Source of the DNA: JADJOY01 sp046331705 [NCBI: bacterium]
GTDB lineage: Bacteria; JADJOY01
NCBI GenBank assembly: GCA_046331705.1
Contig: JAXLQJ010000011.1
Location: 123,709 to 187,708 of the forward strand
Length of the DNA: 64,000 nt
Direction of reading: 5' to 3'
Positions 8,335-17,800 of the stretch are shown here, piece after piece; within the stretch, counting starts at the first letter, position 1, and the number at the start of each line of letters is the position of its first letter. A model generated the notes under the pieces. The model saw only the letters and a program-made list of their open reading frames with translations, searched no databases and was not told the origin of the DNA. The position numbers were made by a program, and so were the translations under genes.

Positions 8335-8883
8335 TCAAGAGGCGTCCGAGGGCACGCGGGGCGGGGTGGGCGCGGCGTCGCCGTCGAGCGCGCGCGAGCG
8401 GTCGTCCGCGTCGGGATGGCGGACGAGATCGATCATGAGGATACCCACGCCGACCACGATGGCGACGTCGGCGACGTTGAACGCGGGCCAATGGTAACGG
8501 CCGCGGTAGAAGTCCAGGAAGTCGATCACCTCACCCAGCCGGATGCGGTCGATCAGGTTCCCGATGGCGCCGCCGAGCACCAGGCTCAGCGCCGTGACGA
8601 GCCCCCAGCGATCGTCGGGCGCCTTGCGGATCATGCCCACCACGAGCGCGATCGCCGCGATCGAGAGCACCAGGAATACCGGGCCGCGCAGGCTCGCGTC
8701 CATGCCCGCGAAGAGCCCGAACGCCCCGCCGCGATTGCGGACGTGCACCAGATCGAAGAAACCCTGGACCACCGGCACGTGGCGCGCGAGCGGGATGCGG
8801 CTGTGCACCAGCATCTTGGTCCACTGGTCGAGCGCCGCCGAGAGCGCCGACACGCACAACAGGACGATCCACTTTCGCTTCAT
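8335..8883 (-). CDS. lspA: Lipoprotein signal peptidase (signal peptidase II)
   Basis: Inner-membrane aspartic peptidase that cleaves the signal peptide of lipidated prolipoproteins. The 182-residue protein has four hydrophobic segments and both catalytic blocks: the region around GGAIGNLIDRIRLGEVIDF (first catalytic Asp in NLIDR) and WPAFNVADVAIVVG (second Asp in NVAD). The N-terminal LDQWTKMLV and the RNRGGAFGLF motif are also standard. It sits directly upstream of lgt with a 3-base gap, so the two successive lipoprotein-maturation enzymes are co-expressed. The acidic, Pro-rich C-terminal tail (about residues 160-182) is an extension beyond the catalytic core. Confidence 0.95.
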   Translation of the reverse strand: MKRKWIVLLCVSALSAALDQWTKMLVHSRIPLARHVPVVQGFFDLVHVRNRGGAFGLFAGMDASLRGPVFLVLSIAAIALVVGMIRKAPDDRWGLVTALSLVLGGAIGNLIDRIRLGEVIDFLDFYRGRYHWPAFNVADVAIVVGVGILMIDLVRHPDADDRSRALDGDAAPTPPRVPSDAS

Positions 8884-8968
8884 TCGTCGCTCGTGTGTCG
8901 GCGCCAGCGGTGGGGCGGGGTGGGGCTCTGCGGTGCGGCGTCGACGGGCGAACGCGCGGGGACGAAGC

Positions 8969-9286
8969 TCAAGCCTTGGGCTTCAAGAGCTCGGCGAGCA
9001 CCGCGCGGAGCACTCCGCCTTCGTGGCCGGCCAGCTGGGTGAGCTCGCCGCGATCCAGCCAGACACCGCCGCACCAGCCGCATTGGTCGATGCGGACGCC
9101 GCGGAAGCTCGTGTCCGTGAGCTCGTTGCCGCACTTGGGGCAGTGCATCCAATGCGCGAGCCGCAACGATTCGGCCTGCTCCGCGGCGCGCGCGAGCGCT
9201 GCTTCGTCGGCCTGCGCCTTGATCTTCTCCTCCTCGATCTTGGCGAAGTAGTCCTGCTCTTCATGGCTCGGCTTTTTGGCTGTCAT
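8969..9286 (-). CDS. zf-TFIIB-type zinc-ribbon protein
   Basis: A 105-residue protein with a basic/acidic helical N-terminus (EEQDYFAKIEEEKIKAQADE) and a zinc ribbon formed by CPKCGNEL (about residue 49) and CGWCGGVWLDRGEL (about 69-82). The CxGxWLDxxEL pattern is typical of the bacterial zf-TFIIB family. The helical leader matches those found on many such small proteins in Gram-negative bacteria. The cellular role of this family is not established; nucleic-acid or protein binding is possible. It has a GAGG-like ribosome site ahead of the ATG at 9286 and lies 67 bases downstream of the PilZ gene. Confidence 0.85.
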   Translation of the reverse strand: MTAKKPSHEEQDYFAKIEEEKIKAQADEAALARAAEQAESLRLAHWMHCPKCGNELTDTSFRGVRIDQCGWCGGVWLDRGELTQLAGHEGGVLRAVLAELLKPKA

Positions 9287-9353
9287 GGCGCGACCTCGAA
9301 ACCTCCTGGGTGTCCTCGCGAAATCCTTCGGCTGGCGGGTCCGCTGCGACGGC

Positions 9354-10136
9354 TCAGCTCGGGTTCTCGTCCATGCCGATCATGGTCTTTCCGTAGACGT
9401 CCGGCATGCGCTTCAACACGCGCTCCACGTATGCCTTGATGCGCTCGAGCACCTCGGGGTCGAGCTCGCGGAACTTGAGCCCGAGCCCCGGAAGCATCGC
9501 CGACTTGCGGTCCATGCGCGGTGCCTTGTACACGACCTCGCCGACCGCCTCGACGGCGTCGTTGATCTCGGGAAGCTTCACCTTCACCTGCACCGGGGTG
9601 CCGAGCATGTAGTTGGCGTCGGTGACGATGAAGACACCGCCCTCGCTGATGTCCTTGAGCATCGCGTCCCGCGGCTTGTCGTTGCCCGACCAGAACTCGA
9701 CGGTGATCTCGGCGGGGGCGCGGGGATGGATGCGGCGGTTGGCGGTCACCTGCTGCGGGTGGAAGAAGCCGTTGAGCGCGAAGTGCACCTCGGTCTTCGA
9801 GGTTCGCACCTCGAAGAACCACTCCACGCCGTGACGCCGCAGGTTGGCCACGTAGGCCGCGTCCTCGTGGGCGTTGCGCAGCGCGATCACGTGGGGACGG
9901 GTCGGAGCGCCCTTGGGCGGCAAGGTCTTGAGCAGGGCTAGGGCGTCGACCTCGGGGCGGTGCGGATCGACCACCAGCACCGTGTTGTCCGCGCGAGCGC
10001 CTCGCAGGGCGTTGAGCGCGTCGACCTTCTTGGCCACCAGCACCGGCTCCCAGCCGGATTCCCGGACCAGATCCGTGATGGGGCCCTGAAAGTGCTCGTG
10101 CTCGCCGCAGAGGATCACTCGTTGCTGTCCAGCCAT
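9354..10136 (-). CDS. PilZ-domain protein with receiver-like N-terminus
   Basis: The start is taken as ATG 10136, which has GGAG about 6-7 bases upstream; the frame extends further but without a better site. The 260-residue product has an N-terminal receiver-like alpha/beta domain (about 1-125; RVILCGEHEHFQGPITDLV, NTVLVVDPHRPEVDALALL) and a PilZ domain (about 130-230) with the c-di-GMP signature RRIHPR followed by DISEGGVFI (the DxSxxG motif). Predicted to bind cyclic di-GMP and pass the signal to an unknown partner. The gene lies next to an HD-GYP phosphodiesterase-like regulator on the same strand, so both ends of a c-di-GMP circuit may be encoded together. Confidence 0.85.
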   Translation of the reverse strand: MAGQQRVILCGEHEHFQGPITDLVRESGWEPVLVAKKVDALNALRGARADNTVLVVDPHRPEVDALALLKTLPPKGAPTRPHVIALRNAHEDAAYVANLRRHGVEWFFEVRTSKTEVHFALNGFFHPQQVTANRRIHPRAPAEITVEFWSGNDKPRDAMLKDISEGGVFIVTDANYMLGTPVQVKVKLPEINDAVEAVGEVVYKAPRMDRKSAMLPGLGLKFRELDPEVLERIKAYVERVLKRMPDVYGKTMIGMDENPS

Positions 10137-10325
10137 GCCTGCTCCTTCCCCCGCGTCGATCCGAAACCTCGGTCTAGCGTTCTTCGTGGTCGATGAAAAG
10201 CCCTCGCGAGCGCCAAGCAGGGCCTTCGAAGCGCACACGGGGCGGATTTCCGCCGTGCGTCGGGTGAGCCCACGGCGCCGCGCGCCCCGGCGGCGAGCCC
10301 GCCGCGCGGCCTGCGCTCGATGCCG

Positions 10326-11573
10326 TCATCCGCCGCTGGCCGCGCGGGGTTCCCGGTGTTCCGTCTCCGCCGGCCGCTCGTCCTGCGGCATGCGAGCACG
10401 GTTGAGGTGCCACTCGGTCCGGTCGGAGCGAAGCGGCGGCTGCGAGAAGCGCGCGCCCATCCGCAGGAACTCCTCCTCGGTGATCTCGAGGAACGCTTCG
10501 ACCACGCGCGGGTCGAACTGGCGCCCGGAAAACCGGAGGATCTCGCGACGCGCGACCTCGAGCGAGCGCCCCGCCCGGTAGGGCCGATCCGACGTGATGG
10601 CGTCGAAGGTGTCGGCCACGGCGAACAGGCGGGCACCGATCGGGATCTCCTCGCCCTTGAGGCCTTGCGGGTACCCCGTGCCGTCCCACTTCTCCTGGTG
10701 GCAGAGCACGATGTTCGACGCCTCGCGCAGGAACGAGATCCCCTCGATGGCCTTGTAGCCGATCACCGAGTGGGTCTCCATCACCATACGTTCTTCGGGC
10801 GTCAGCGGACCCGGCTTGAGCAGGATCGAATCCGGGATGCCGACCTTGCCGATGTCGTGGAGCAGGGCGCCGCGCCAGATGTCCACGAGCTGCTCCTCGG
10901 GCAGGCCGAGGCGCCGACCGATCTCGACGGTGTACTCGGTGACGCGCTGCGAATGACCTTCGGTCTCGGTGTCCTTGAGCTCGAGCAGGGCCGAGATCGC
11001 CCGCAACGTCTCGTCGTACGCGAGCCGCAGGTCGACGTGCGCCTGCTGCAGGTCGCGGTGCGCCCGCCGGAGCTGGTCGGTGCGCTCGATGACCTTCTCT
11101 TCCAGCTGCTTCTGGTACTGCTGGTTCTCGAGGATCAGGCCGCGCTTCTGCAGCGCGCGGCTCACCGCGATCAAGATCTCGTCGATCTGGAACGGCTTGA
11201 TGATGTAGTCCTCGGCGCCGAACTTCAGGGCCTCCACGGCGGTTTCCACCGTGGCGTACCCCGTCATGACGATCGTCATGATGTTGCGGTCGAGGCGCGC
11301 GATGTGATGCAGGATCTCGATGCCGCCGACCGACGGCATCTTGAGGTCCGTGAGCACGAGATCGAACGGGACGGCGTTGATGCGCTGGATCGCGAGCGCG
11401 CCGCCGCCCGCGGTCTCGACCTCGTATCCCTCGCCGGCCAGCACTTCCTCGAGGAATTGCAGGATCACGCGCTCGTCGTCGACGACGAGGATGCGGGTGT
11501 GCGGACTCGGTCGCGCGCCGCGATCCGTCGCGGCGCGGTTCGCGCCATCGGCGGTGGACGGTTCCGGGCTCAC
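10326..11573 (-). CDS. Response regulator with HD-GYP domain
   Basis: Receiver plus HD-GYP protein, predicted to hydrolyse cyclic di-GMP when phosphorylated. The receiver domain (about residues 27-145) has the acidic pocket VVDDE, phospho-acceptor Asp in LVLTDLKMP (about residue 76), MTGYA and the Lys in IIKPF. A coiled-coil linker (about 150-195) leads to the HD-GYP domain with LLHDIGKVGIP, HQEKWDGTGYPQGL and AVADTFDAITSDRPYR. The open frame extends upstream across another gene, so I chose GTG 11573 (GGAG about 12 bases upstream), giving 415 residues; this start is uncertain. No cognate histidine kinase is nearby. It follows a 76-residue unknown gene by 25 bases. Confidence 0.9.
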   Translation of the reverse strand: MSPEPSTADGANRAATDRGARPSPHTRILVVDDERVILQFLEEVLAGEGYEVETAGGGALAIQRINAVPFDLVLTDLKMPSVGGIEILHHIARLDRNIMTIVMTGYATVETAVEALKFGAEDYIIKPFQIDEILIAVSRALQKRGLILENQQYQKQLEEKVIERTDQLRRAHRDLQQAHVDLRLAYDETLRAISALLELKDTETEGHSQRVTEYTVEIGRRLGLPEEQLVDIWRGALLHDIGKVGIPDSILLKPGPLTPEERMVMETHSVIGYKAIEGISFLREASNIVLCHQEKWDGTGYPQGLKGEEIPIGARLFAVADTFDAITSDRPYRAGRSLEVARREILRFSGRQFDPRVVEAFLEITEEEFLRMGARFSQPPLRSDRTEWHLNRARMPQDERPAETEHREPRAASGG

Positions 11574-11598
11574 GACGAGGGACGGCTCCGATGGGGGG

Positions 11599-11829
11599 TC
11601 AGTCGTCTTCGACCGACGAGATCTGCAGTTGGGAGACGTCGAGCACGGGCATCTCGTCGGCGGATGCCGCTGTGGACACCGCGGCGATGCCGAGGTCCGC
11701 CGCGCTGAACGTCGGTAGCTCGGGCTGCGGCTGCCGCACTTGCGCCTTCGCGAAGCGTTTGCGCACGTCCTCGAAACCCAGGATGGCTTCCACCTGGTTG
11801 CGGTCGAGCTCGATTTTGACGCGTGCCAT
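11599..11829 (-). CDS. Small conserved-looking protein, function unknown
   Basis: A 76-residue protein from ATG 11829, preceded by GGGAG about 13 bases upstream. The N-terminal half is a charged helix (MARVKIELDRNQVEAILGFE, then VRKRFAKAQ); the C-terminal half is acidic and likely flexible, ending SSVEDD. There are no membrane or catalytic features. It lies just upstream of the HD-GYP regulator on the same strand and could act as an adaptor for it, but that is only a positional guess. Confidence 0.65.
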   Translation of the reverse strand: MARVKIELDRNQVEAILGFEDVRKRFAKAQVRQPQPELPTFSAADLGIAAVSTAASADEMPVLDVSQLQISSVEDD

Positions 11830-11895
11830 GAGTGACGATAACTCCCGGGCAAGGCTACCCATTCCGCCCCAGGCGAGCAAGCACCTGGTTCCGAC

Positions 11896-13134
11896 TCAGG
11901 GGCCGATCACGCGCTCGTACACGTTTCCCAGGCGCGCGACCAGCGGTGGCCACAGGTGCTCGCGCTCGAAGTGGGCGCGAGCGCGGGCGCCGAGGCGCTC
12001 GCGCAGCTCGGCGTCCTCGAGCAAGCGCACCAGCCCGCGCGCGACGGCGTCGGGGTCGTGCGCGGGCACCAGGAAGGCGGTGTCGAGATGCGCCAAGCCC
12101 TTGGCCGAGGGCGCCGCGGCCACGATCGCCTTGCCGGCGGCCATGTAGTTGAGGAGCTTGATGGGAAAGCCGAATTGCATCGCGCTCAGGCTCACCGCCA
12201 CGTCCGCGACCGCGAGCAGCTCGCGCAGCCGCTCGAAGTTGCCGTCGCGGATCGGGGTGATGGCGTCGGGCGGCAGACCCGCGGCGCGGCTGGCCTCGGC
12301 GACGGCCGGGTCGTGCGATGCCACCACCAGATGGGCATCGGGCCGAGCTTGACGCGCCTTCGCGAAAGCGCGCCACAGCGTCGGCAGGTTCTGGTAGCGG
12401 CACAGGTTGCCGGCGAAGACCACCTTCGGCCCAGGTGGCAGGCCGTAGCGCCGTTCCAGCGCGGAGCGCTCGAAAAGCTCGAAACGGGGGTAGTCGAGGC
12501 CCGGGGGTACCATCGCGACGCGCTCGCGGGCCACGCCGTTGGCGAGCAGCAGCTCCACCATCTCGTCGCTGACGGCGATGGCCGCGTCGGCGCGCCGCGG
12601 CACCGTGCGGTCGATCCACACACCCAGGCGCCGCGCGACGCGCCTGCCCGTCTCGCTCCCGAAGTAGGTCGGCAGCTCGTCCGCCATCCCGGTGTGGCCG
12701 TGGTAGACGACCGGCACGCCGAGCGCCATGCGCACCAGGTACCCGGCGATGGCGGCCTCGAAGCTGTGGGCGTGGATCACGTCGATTCGATGGCGCTGCA
12801 CCACGCGCCACAGCGTCGCCGTGAGCAACCCATCCACGAGCGGCTTCTGCCAGCTCGGCCCGGACGCGGTCTTGCGGTAGGTCGGGATCGCCGGGACGCG
12901 GTGCAGGCGATAGGCGCGCGAAGGGCGGGGGTCGGTCCCGAGGTGATAGGCGACCACGTGCACCTCGTGCCCCGCGACCCCCAGACGATGCGCCAGCTCG
13001 TCGATCAGGATCTGCGAGCCCTGCGGCCAGGCGAACGGGCACGCGGCCACGAGCACCACGCGCGGCTTGGGGCGCGGGTGCGAGCCGAGCGCGAGCCCGG
13101 AGTCGGGCTCCGCGCGGTACGGGGCGCAGCTCAT
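11896..13134 (-). CDS. Glycosyltransferase, GT4 family (GT-B fold)
   Basis: A 412-residue retaining glycosyltransferase predicted to move a sugar from a nucleotide donor to an envelope acceptor. N-terminal Rossmann domain: VVLVAACPFAWPQGSQIL, GHEVHVVAYHLG, and IDVIHAHSFEAAIAGYL. The C-terminal donor domain has PKVVFAGNLCRYQNLPTLW, HLVVASHDP, and the GT4-like acidic region FGFPIKLLNYMAAGKAIVA, where the usual E-x7-E is partly altered. The ATG at 13134 overlaps the preceding gene's stop as ATGA. The open frame upstream of 13134 belongs to overlapping frames of that gene. It is the last gene of a four-gene group with three alkaline-phosphatase-superfamily proteins, suggesting glycan or glycolipid assembly. 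Confidence 0.9.
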   Translation of the reverse strand: MSCAPYRAEPDSGLALGSHPRPKPRVVLVAACPFAWPQGSQILIDELAHRLGVAGHEVHVVAYHLGTDPRPSRAYRLHRVPAIPTYRKTASGPSWQKPLVDGLLTATLWRVVQRHRIDVIHAHSFEAAIAGYLVRMALGVPVVYHGHTGMADELPTYFGSETGRRVARRLGVWIDRTVPRRADAAIAVSDEMVELLLANGVARERVAMVPPGLDYPRFELFERSALERRYGLPPGPKVVFAGNLCRYQNLPTLWRAFAKARQARPDAHLVVASHDPAVAEASRAAGLPPDAITPIRDGNFERLRELLAVADVAVSLSAMQFGFPIKLLNYMAAGKAIVAAAPSAKGLAHLDTAFLVPAHDPDAVARGLVRLLEDAELRERLGARARAHFEREHLWPPLVARLGNVYERVIGP

Positions 13135-14821
13135 TCGAGGTACCCGAGAGCCCGCATGCGACGCTCGATCGCACGCGAGGCCGAGCGAGCGTACCACCCG
13201 CCTTCGCCGCGCGGCGCGAGGTCGCCGCGCGGTGCGAGCCGCGCAGGCGGGGCGACCACGCGTTCGAGCACGCGGCCATCGAGACCTTCGTCGACGCAGA
13301 GCCCCACCGCCGCGAGCAGCGTCGGCAGCACGTCCGCCGCCGCGGCGACGCCGATGTCGCCGGCGGCCGCGACCGCTGGGCCCGCGCACGCGAAGATCCC
13401 GTGCGCTCGGTGGACACCGTCCATGCCGCGGCCCTTCGCGCCGAAACGCTGGCGCGGATCGATGGTCGCCACGGGCTCGGTCGCGGGGCCATCGGTGCGC
13501 AAGCACGAGACGCGATGGCCGGCGAGGGTCGCCGGCTCGACGACGAGGTCGGCGCCGAAGCGCGCGAACGGCCCGTGGTCGACGTCTTCGCGCGGGATCA
13601 CCCGCGCGATCACGGGCTCGCCGGTGACGGGGTCCCGAAGCGACAGCAAGCACGCCGCGGCGAGCTCCCGCACGCGCACGAACTCCGCGCCCGGCTCGAC
13701 GATGCCGTCGGCGTCGCGGCCGCGTACGCAGATCCGCACGCCCGGCGCGTAGTCCACCTCGTCGGCGACGGCCGAGGTCCGGCTCCAGTCGATCGCGCCG
13801 AAGCGGCTCGCCGACTCGACGCGTGCCGCCGGCACCCCTCCCGCCCAGCGGAAGAGGCGCTCCTGGAGTGCCGCGGGCAGCGCGCCCAGCGCGAGCGCGC
13901 GCGCCGCGGCGAGCGGCTGCCGGCGGTCGCCGCCGCCTGGACGCCAGGCGAGCAAACCGGCGCGGGCGAGCGCTGCGTTGAGGTGCACCGCGACCGTGGC
14001 GCTGCCCTGGAAGCCGTGGTCCGAGACCACGGCGATGGTTGCATCGTCGCCGACCTGAGCCACGATCCGGCCCAGCCAGGCGTCGAGGGAGCGGTACACG
14101 CGCAGCACCGCGTCGCCCAGCTCGCGCGCGCCAGCGGGGTCGAAGCGCGGTGAGCTGCGATCGTGGAAGCGCCAGAAATGATGCGAGACGGTATCCGACT
14201 CGCCGAAGACGACCACGATCAGGTCGGGCGTGTCTCCGCCGCGAGCTCGAGCACCAGCGCCGCCTTCTCGTGCAGGCCGACGAGGAGTCGCCCGAGTGCC
14301 TTCGCGTGCCATCCCGGACCCACGCGCAGCTCCTGCACGTCGGCGAACTTGAAACGTGCGAGCCGCGCACGCCGCGCCGCCCACAGCGATGGCGGGTGCA
14401 CGAACGTCCGGTCGATCCCCGTGGTGACCGGACCGTCGAAGCCGGACAGGAAGACTCCGCGCACGGCATCGGGTGGGTACGTGCCGGGCACGGCGACCAC
14501 GAGCGAGTCGAGCCCGGCGCGGTCGAAGCGTTGCCACAGCATCTCGCCGCGCCGATCGCCGGCGTTCAGGAAGCGAATGGCGTGCTGACCCGGAACGGGT
14601 CGCGTGAAGTCGGTGATGCCGTGCCGACCGGGCGAGAGCCCGCTGAGAATCGTGGTCCAGGCCGGAAACGTCGCGGGCGGTGTCGTGGACGCGAGCGCTC
14701 CCCACGCGCCGCGCTTCATGAGCCGCGCGAGGTGCGGAAGCTCGCCGGCGTCCGCCCAGCGAAACGCCAGGTCGGGGTCGGCGCCGTCCCATCCGACGAC
14801 CACGAGGCGGGGGCGTTGCAT
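13131..14821 (-). pseudogene. Alkaline-phosphatase-superfamily phosphodiesterase, interrupted by a frameshift
   Basis: One protein of about 563 residues is split over two frames. The N-terminal part (ATG 14821, MQRPRLVVVGWDGADPD) holds the first metal Asp and the nucleophile region TTPPATFPAWTTILSG with GLSPGRHGITDF; it stops near 14219. The C-terminal part resumes in another frame near 14240 with DTPDLIVVVFGESDTVSHHF and AVVSDHGFQGSATV, the remaining metal ligands, and runs to 13131. The whole interval is one base short of a multiple of three, consistent with one deletion or sequencing error in a CGCCGCG context. Intact, it would be a type I phosphodiesterase/nucleotide-pyrophosphatase-like enzyme. 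Its stop overlaps the GT4 start. Confidence 0.8.
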
Positions 14822-14855
14822 CGTCGTTCGCGGGCGCCGCCCGCGCTCGCAGCGG

Positions 14856-17800
14856 CTATTGAGCGTACCCGAGAGCTCGCAGCCGATCGGCTTCCGTCGT
14901 GGAGAGCCCGCCATCGCTCGCCGAGGCAGCGGCGTTCTTCTGGGCGTCCTCGAGCTTCATCGACAGCAGATTGCCGAGCCTGGTGGCCTCCGCGGGCGGC
15001 TCGCCCGAGCGCAGCAGGTCCTTCTGCTCGCCGGGGTCGGCGCCGAGGTCGTAGAACTCGCGCGCGGCGAGCCCGCGCGGGTTGTCGGGATTGGCGACGA
15101 TCAGCTTCGACGCTCCGGTGCGCAACGACTGCAGCACGTTGCCTTCGTGATCGTTGTCGGCCACCGCGACGCGATCGCCGTCCTCGCGCCCGAGGTCCAC
15201 GCCCTGGAAGCCCGCGGGCGTGGGCACGCCTGCCCAGGCGAGCAGCGTCGGCGCGACGTCGACGGTGCGCACCACGTGCGGGTCGCGCGGTCCGCCGCCG
15301 AACGACGCTCCCGCCGGCGGCTTCACGATGAGCGGCACGTGCAGCACTTCCTCGTAGAGCGTCTGGCCGTGCCACCAGCCGCCGTGCTCCTGGAACTCCT
15401 CGCCGTGGTCGGCGGTGAGCACGATGCCGGTCGGCGAGCGCAGGCCCTTGCCGTTCAGCGCCTCCAGGAATCGTCCGATCTCGCCGTCGAGGTAACGGAC
15501 CTCGCCCAGGTAGGTGCGGTGGTAGAGCTCGGCCTTCGCCGGGTCGGGATTGTCCTCGCTCACGCGAGCGTAGGCGACGCCGTTCCACGGATGGACGAAG
15601 AATGGATCGTGCGGGTCCATGTAGTGGACGACCAGGAAGAACGGCCCGCTCCCGCCGTTCGCGTCGAGCCAGCGGATCGCTTCGTCGGTGACGACCTCGG
15701 CGGGCTGGTAATAGTTGCGGACGTTCTTGCGGCTCGACAGGTACGACTCGTTCACCTTGCGCAGGATCTGGTAGAGGTTGAGCTCGCTCGAGAGCTCGCG
15801 CGCGCCGAACAGGAAATCCGGCGCCAGGTACGTGAAGCGCTCGAAGCCGCGGTCGAACCCGTACTTCGCCGCGACGTTGAAGTTGTTGACGATGGCGCCC
15901 GTTCGGTACCCCGCTTCGGCGAGCAGCTCGGCCACGGTCGGGAAGCCCTCGCGCGGCAGCAGGCTGTTCTTCTCGCGCGCGGTGTGGGTGGTCGGGATCA
16001 AGCTCGTGAACAGCGACGCGAACGACGGTCGGGTCCACGAGGCTTGCGAGCTCGAGTGCTCGAAGACGATGCCGTCGTTGGCGAGCGAGTCGATGTGCGG
16101 CGTGGGGTTGTCGGCGGCGCCGTACGCGCCGAGCGCATCGGCGCGCAGCGTGTCCACCACGATCAGGACCAGGTTCGGCGCCCCTTCCTTCGCCGCCGTG
16201 GATCCGATCTCGCGGCTCACGGTGGGGAAGCCGGGACGCGGGATCAGCACCAGCGCGAGGCCCGAGAGGACCAGCAGCGCGGGCGCCAGCACGCCGGCGA
16301 CGCGGCCGGGCCGGCCGTCGGGATCGCGTCCGAACCATCGGCCGAGAACGCCCCCCGCGATCAGGGCCGCGACTCCCGCCACCGCCACCACCGCCAGCTG
16401 CACGGCGATGCCCTTGACCGACATCACCTTGAGCGATTCGTGGAAGAGGTCGCGGAACACCCGGAAGCGCGTGAGCACGGTGCCGAGGGCGAAGATCACC
16501 GTTCCGGCGTGGAATCCGGCCGTGGCACGCCATTCGGAGATCTGCGCCAGCCACGGTGCGACCGCCGCGAGCCCGAGACCCGTGCCAGCGCCCATGGCGG
16601 TGCCGAGCAGGCCGTAACCGAAGATCGCGTACGGGATCAGCGCCGTGTCGTGGGTCTCTCCCGAGGCGCCCCAGAGCACGTAGAGCGCCTCCAGGATGCC
16701 GACCAGCGCACCGCCGATCGCGCCGCCAGCGAGGCCCGTGAGGATCAGACCGAGCGGCGGAGGTGGCGCGCTCGCGGGCGTCGCGGGCTCGGCCGCTGCG
16801 CGGCGCGTGGCCTCGTCGTCGCTAGCGCCGCCGCCCCACATGGCCGCCGAGGCCTCGGCGACGTCGGTGAGCTCGCGCCCGTCGACGCGCACGTAGGGCG
16901 GGCGGTAGCCGCTGCGCCGCGCCCACCACCAGAACACGCCGAAGAGCGTCAGCGCCTCCGCTGCCCAGAAGCCGAGCGCCGCGGAGATGATCGACTGGCT
17001 CACGCCCAGGTGCCGCGCCAGCACCAGCGCTTGCACGATCTCGCGGACACCCTCGCCCGCGATGGTGAAGGGACTGATGACGGTCGCGAAGATCTGGATG
17101 GTCGAGCCGAAGGTGATCGCCCAGAACTCCGCGTGCTTCGCGCCCACGGCGAGGGCGGTGAGGTAGTACATCGCCGCGGTGGTGAAGTGGACCGCGAAGC
17201 TCAAGCCGAGCACGCCGACGAGGATGCCCTTCTTGTCGCGGTACGCGGCGGCGGCCCGGTTCACGCGCGAGATGAAGCCTTCGATCTTGCCGCGTCCCGG
17301 CAGCGGCACCCGGTCGAGGAAGTACTGGATCACCTGCGGGTAGAAGAGCACCGCGAGGAAGACCGCGATCGCGCCCACCGCCACCGGCACCGTCACGCCC
17401 ACGATCTTTCCGGCGTGATCGCCGAGGATGTGGTAGCCGAACGGCAGCGCGACGAGGAACGTGAGGAAGATGCCGATGACGCCGAAGACCTTCTCGATGG
17501 CCGTCGCGGCGGTCGCCTCGATGCCGCGGCGCGAGTAGAAGGCCGCGTCCCAGAGCTTGTAGCCGTCGAGCCCGATGGTCGATGGCAGGAACGTTCCGAG
17601 GAACCGACCGACCAGGAAGGTCCCGAACAGGTGGCGCCAGAACGGGAACTCGATGCCCTGGCCGAGGAGCAGCAGGTGCCAGCGATACATGCTCGCCAGC
17701 ACGCCGACCATCTTGAGCGCCGCCGCCAGCCCACAGAAGAGCGCGAAGGTGCCGATCGAGATGTTCGGCAGGTACTCGCGGATCGCCTGGAACGTGGTGA

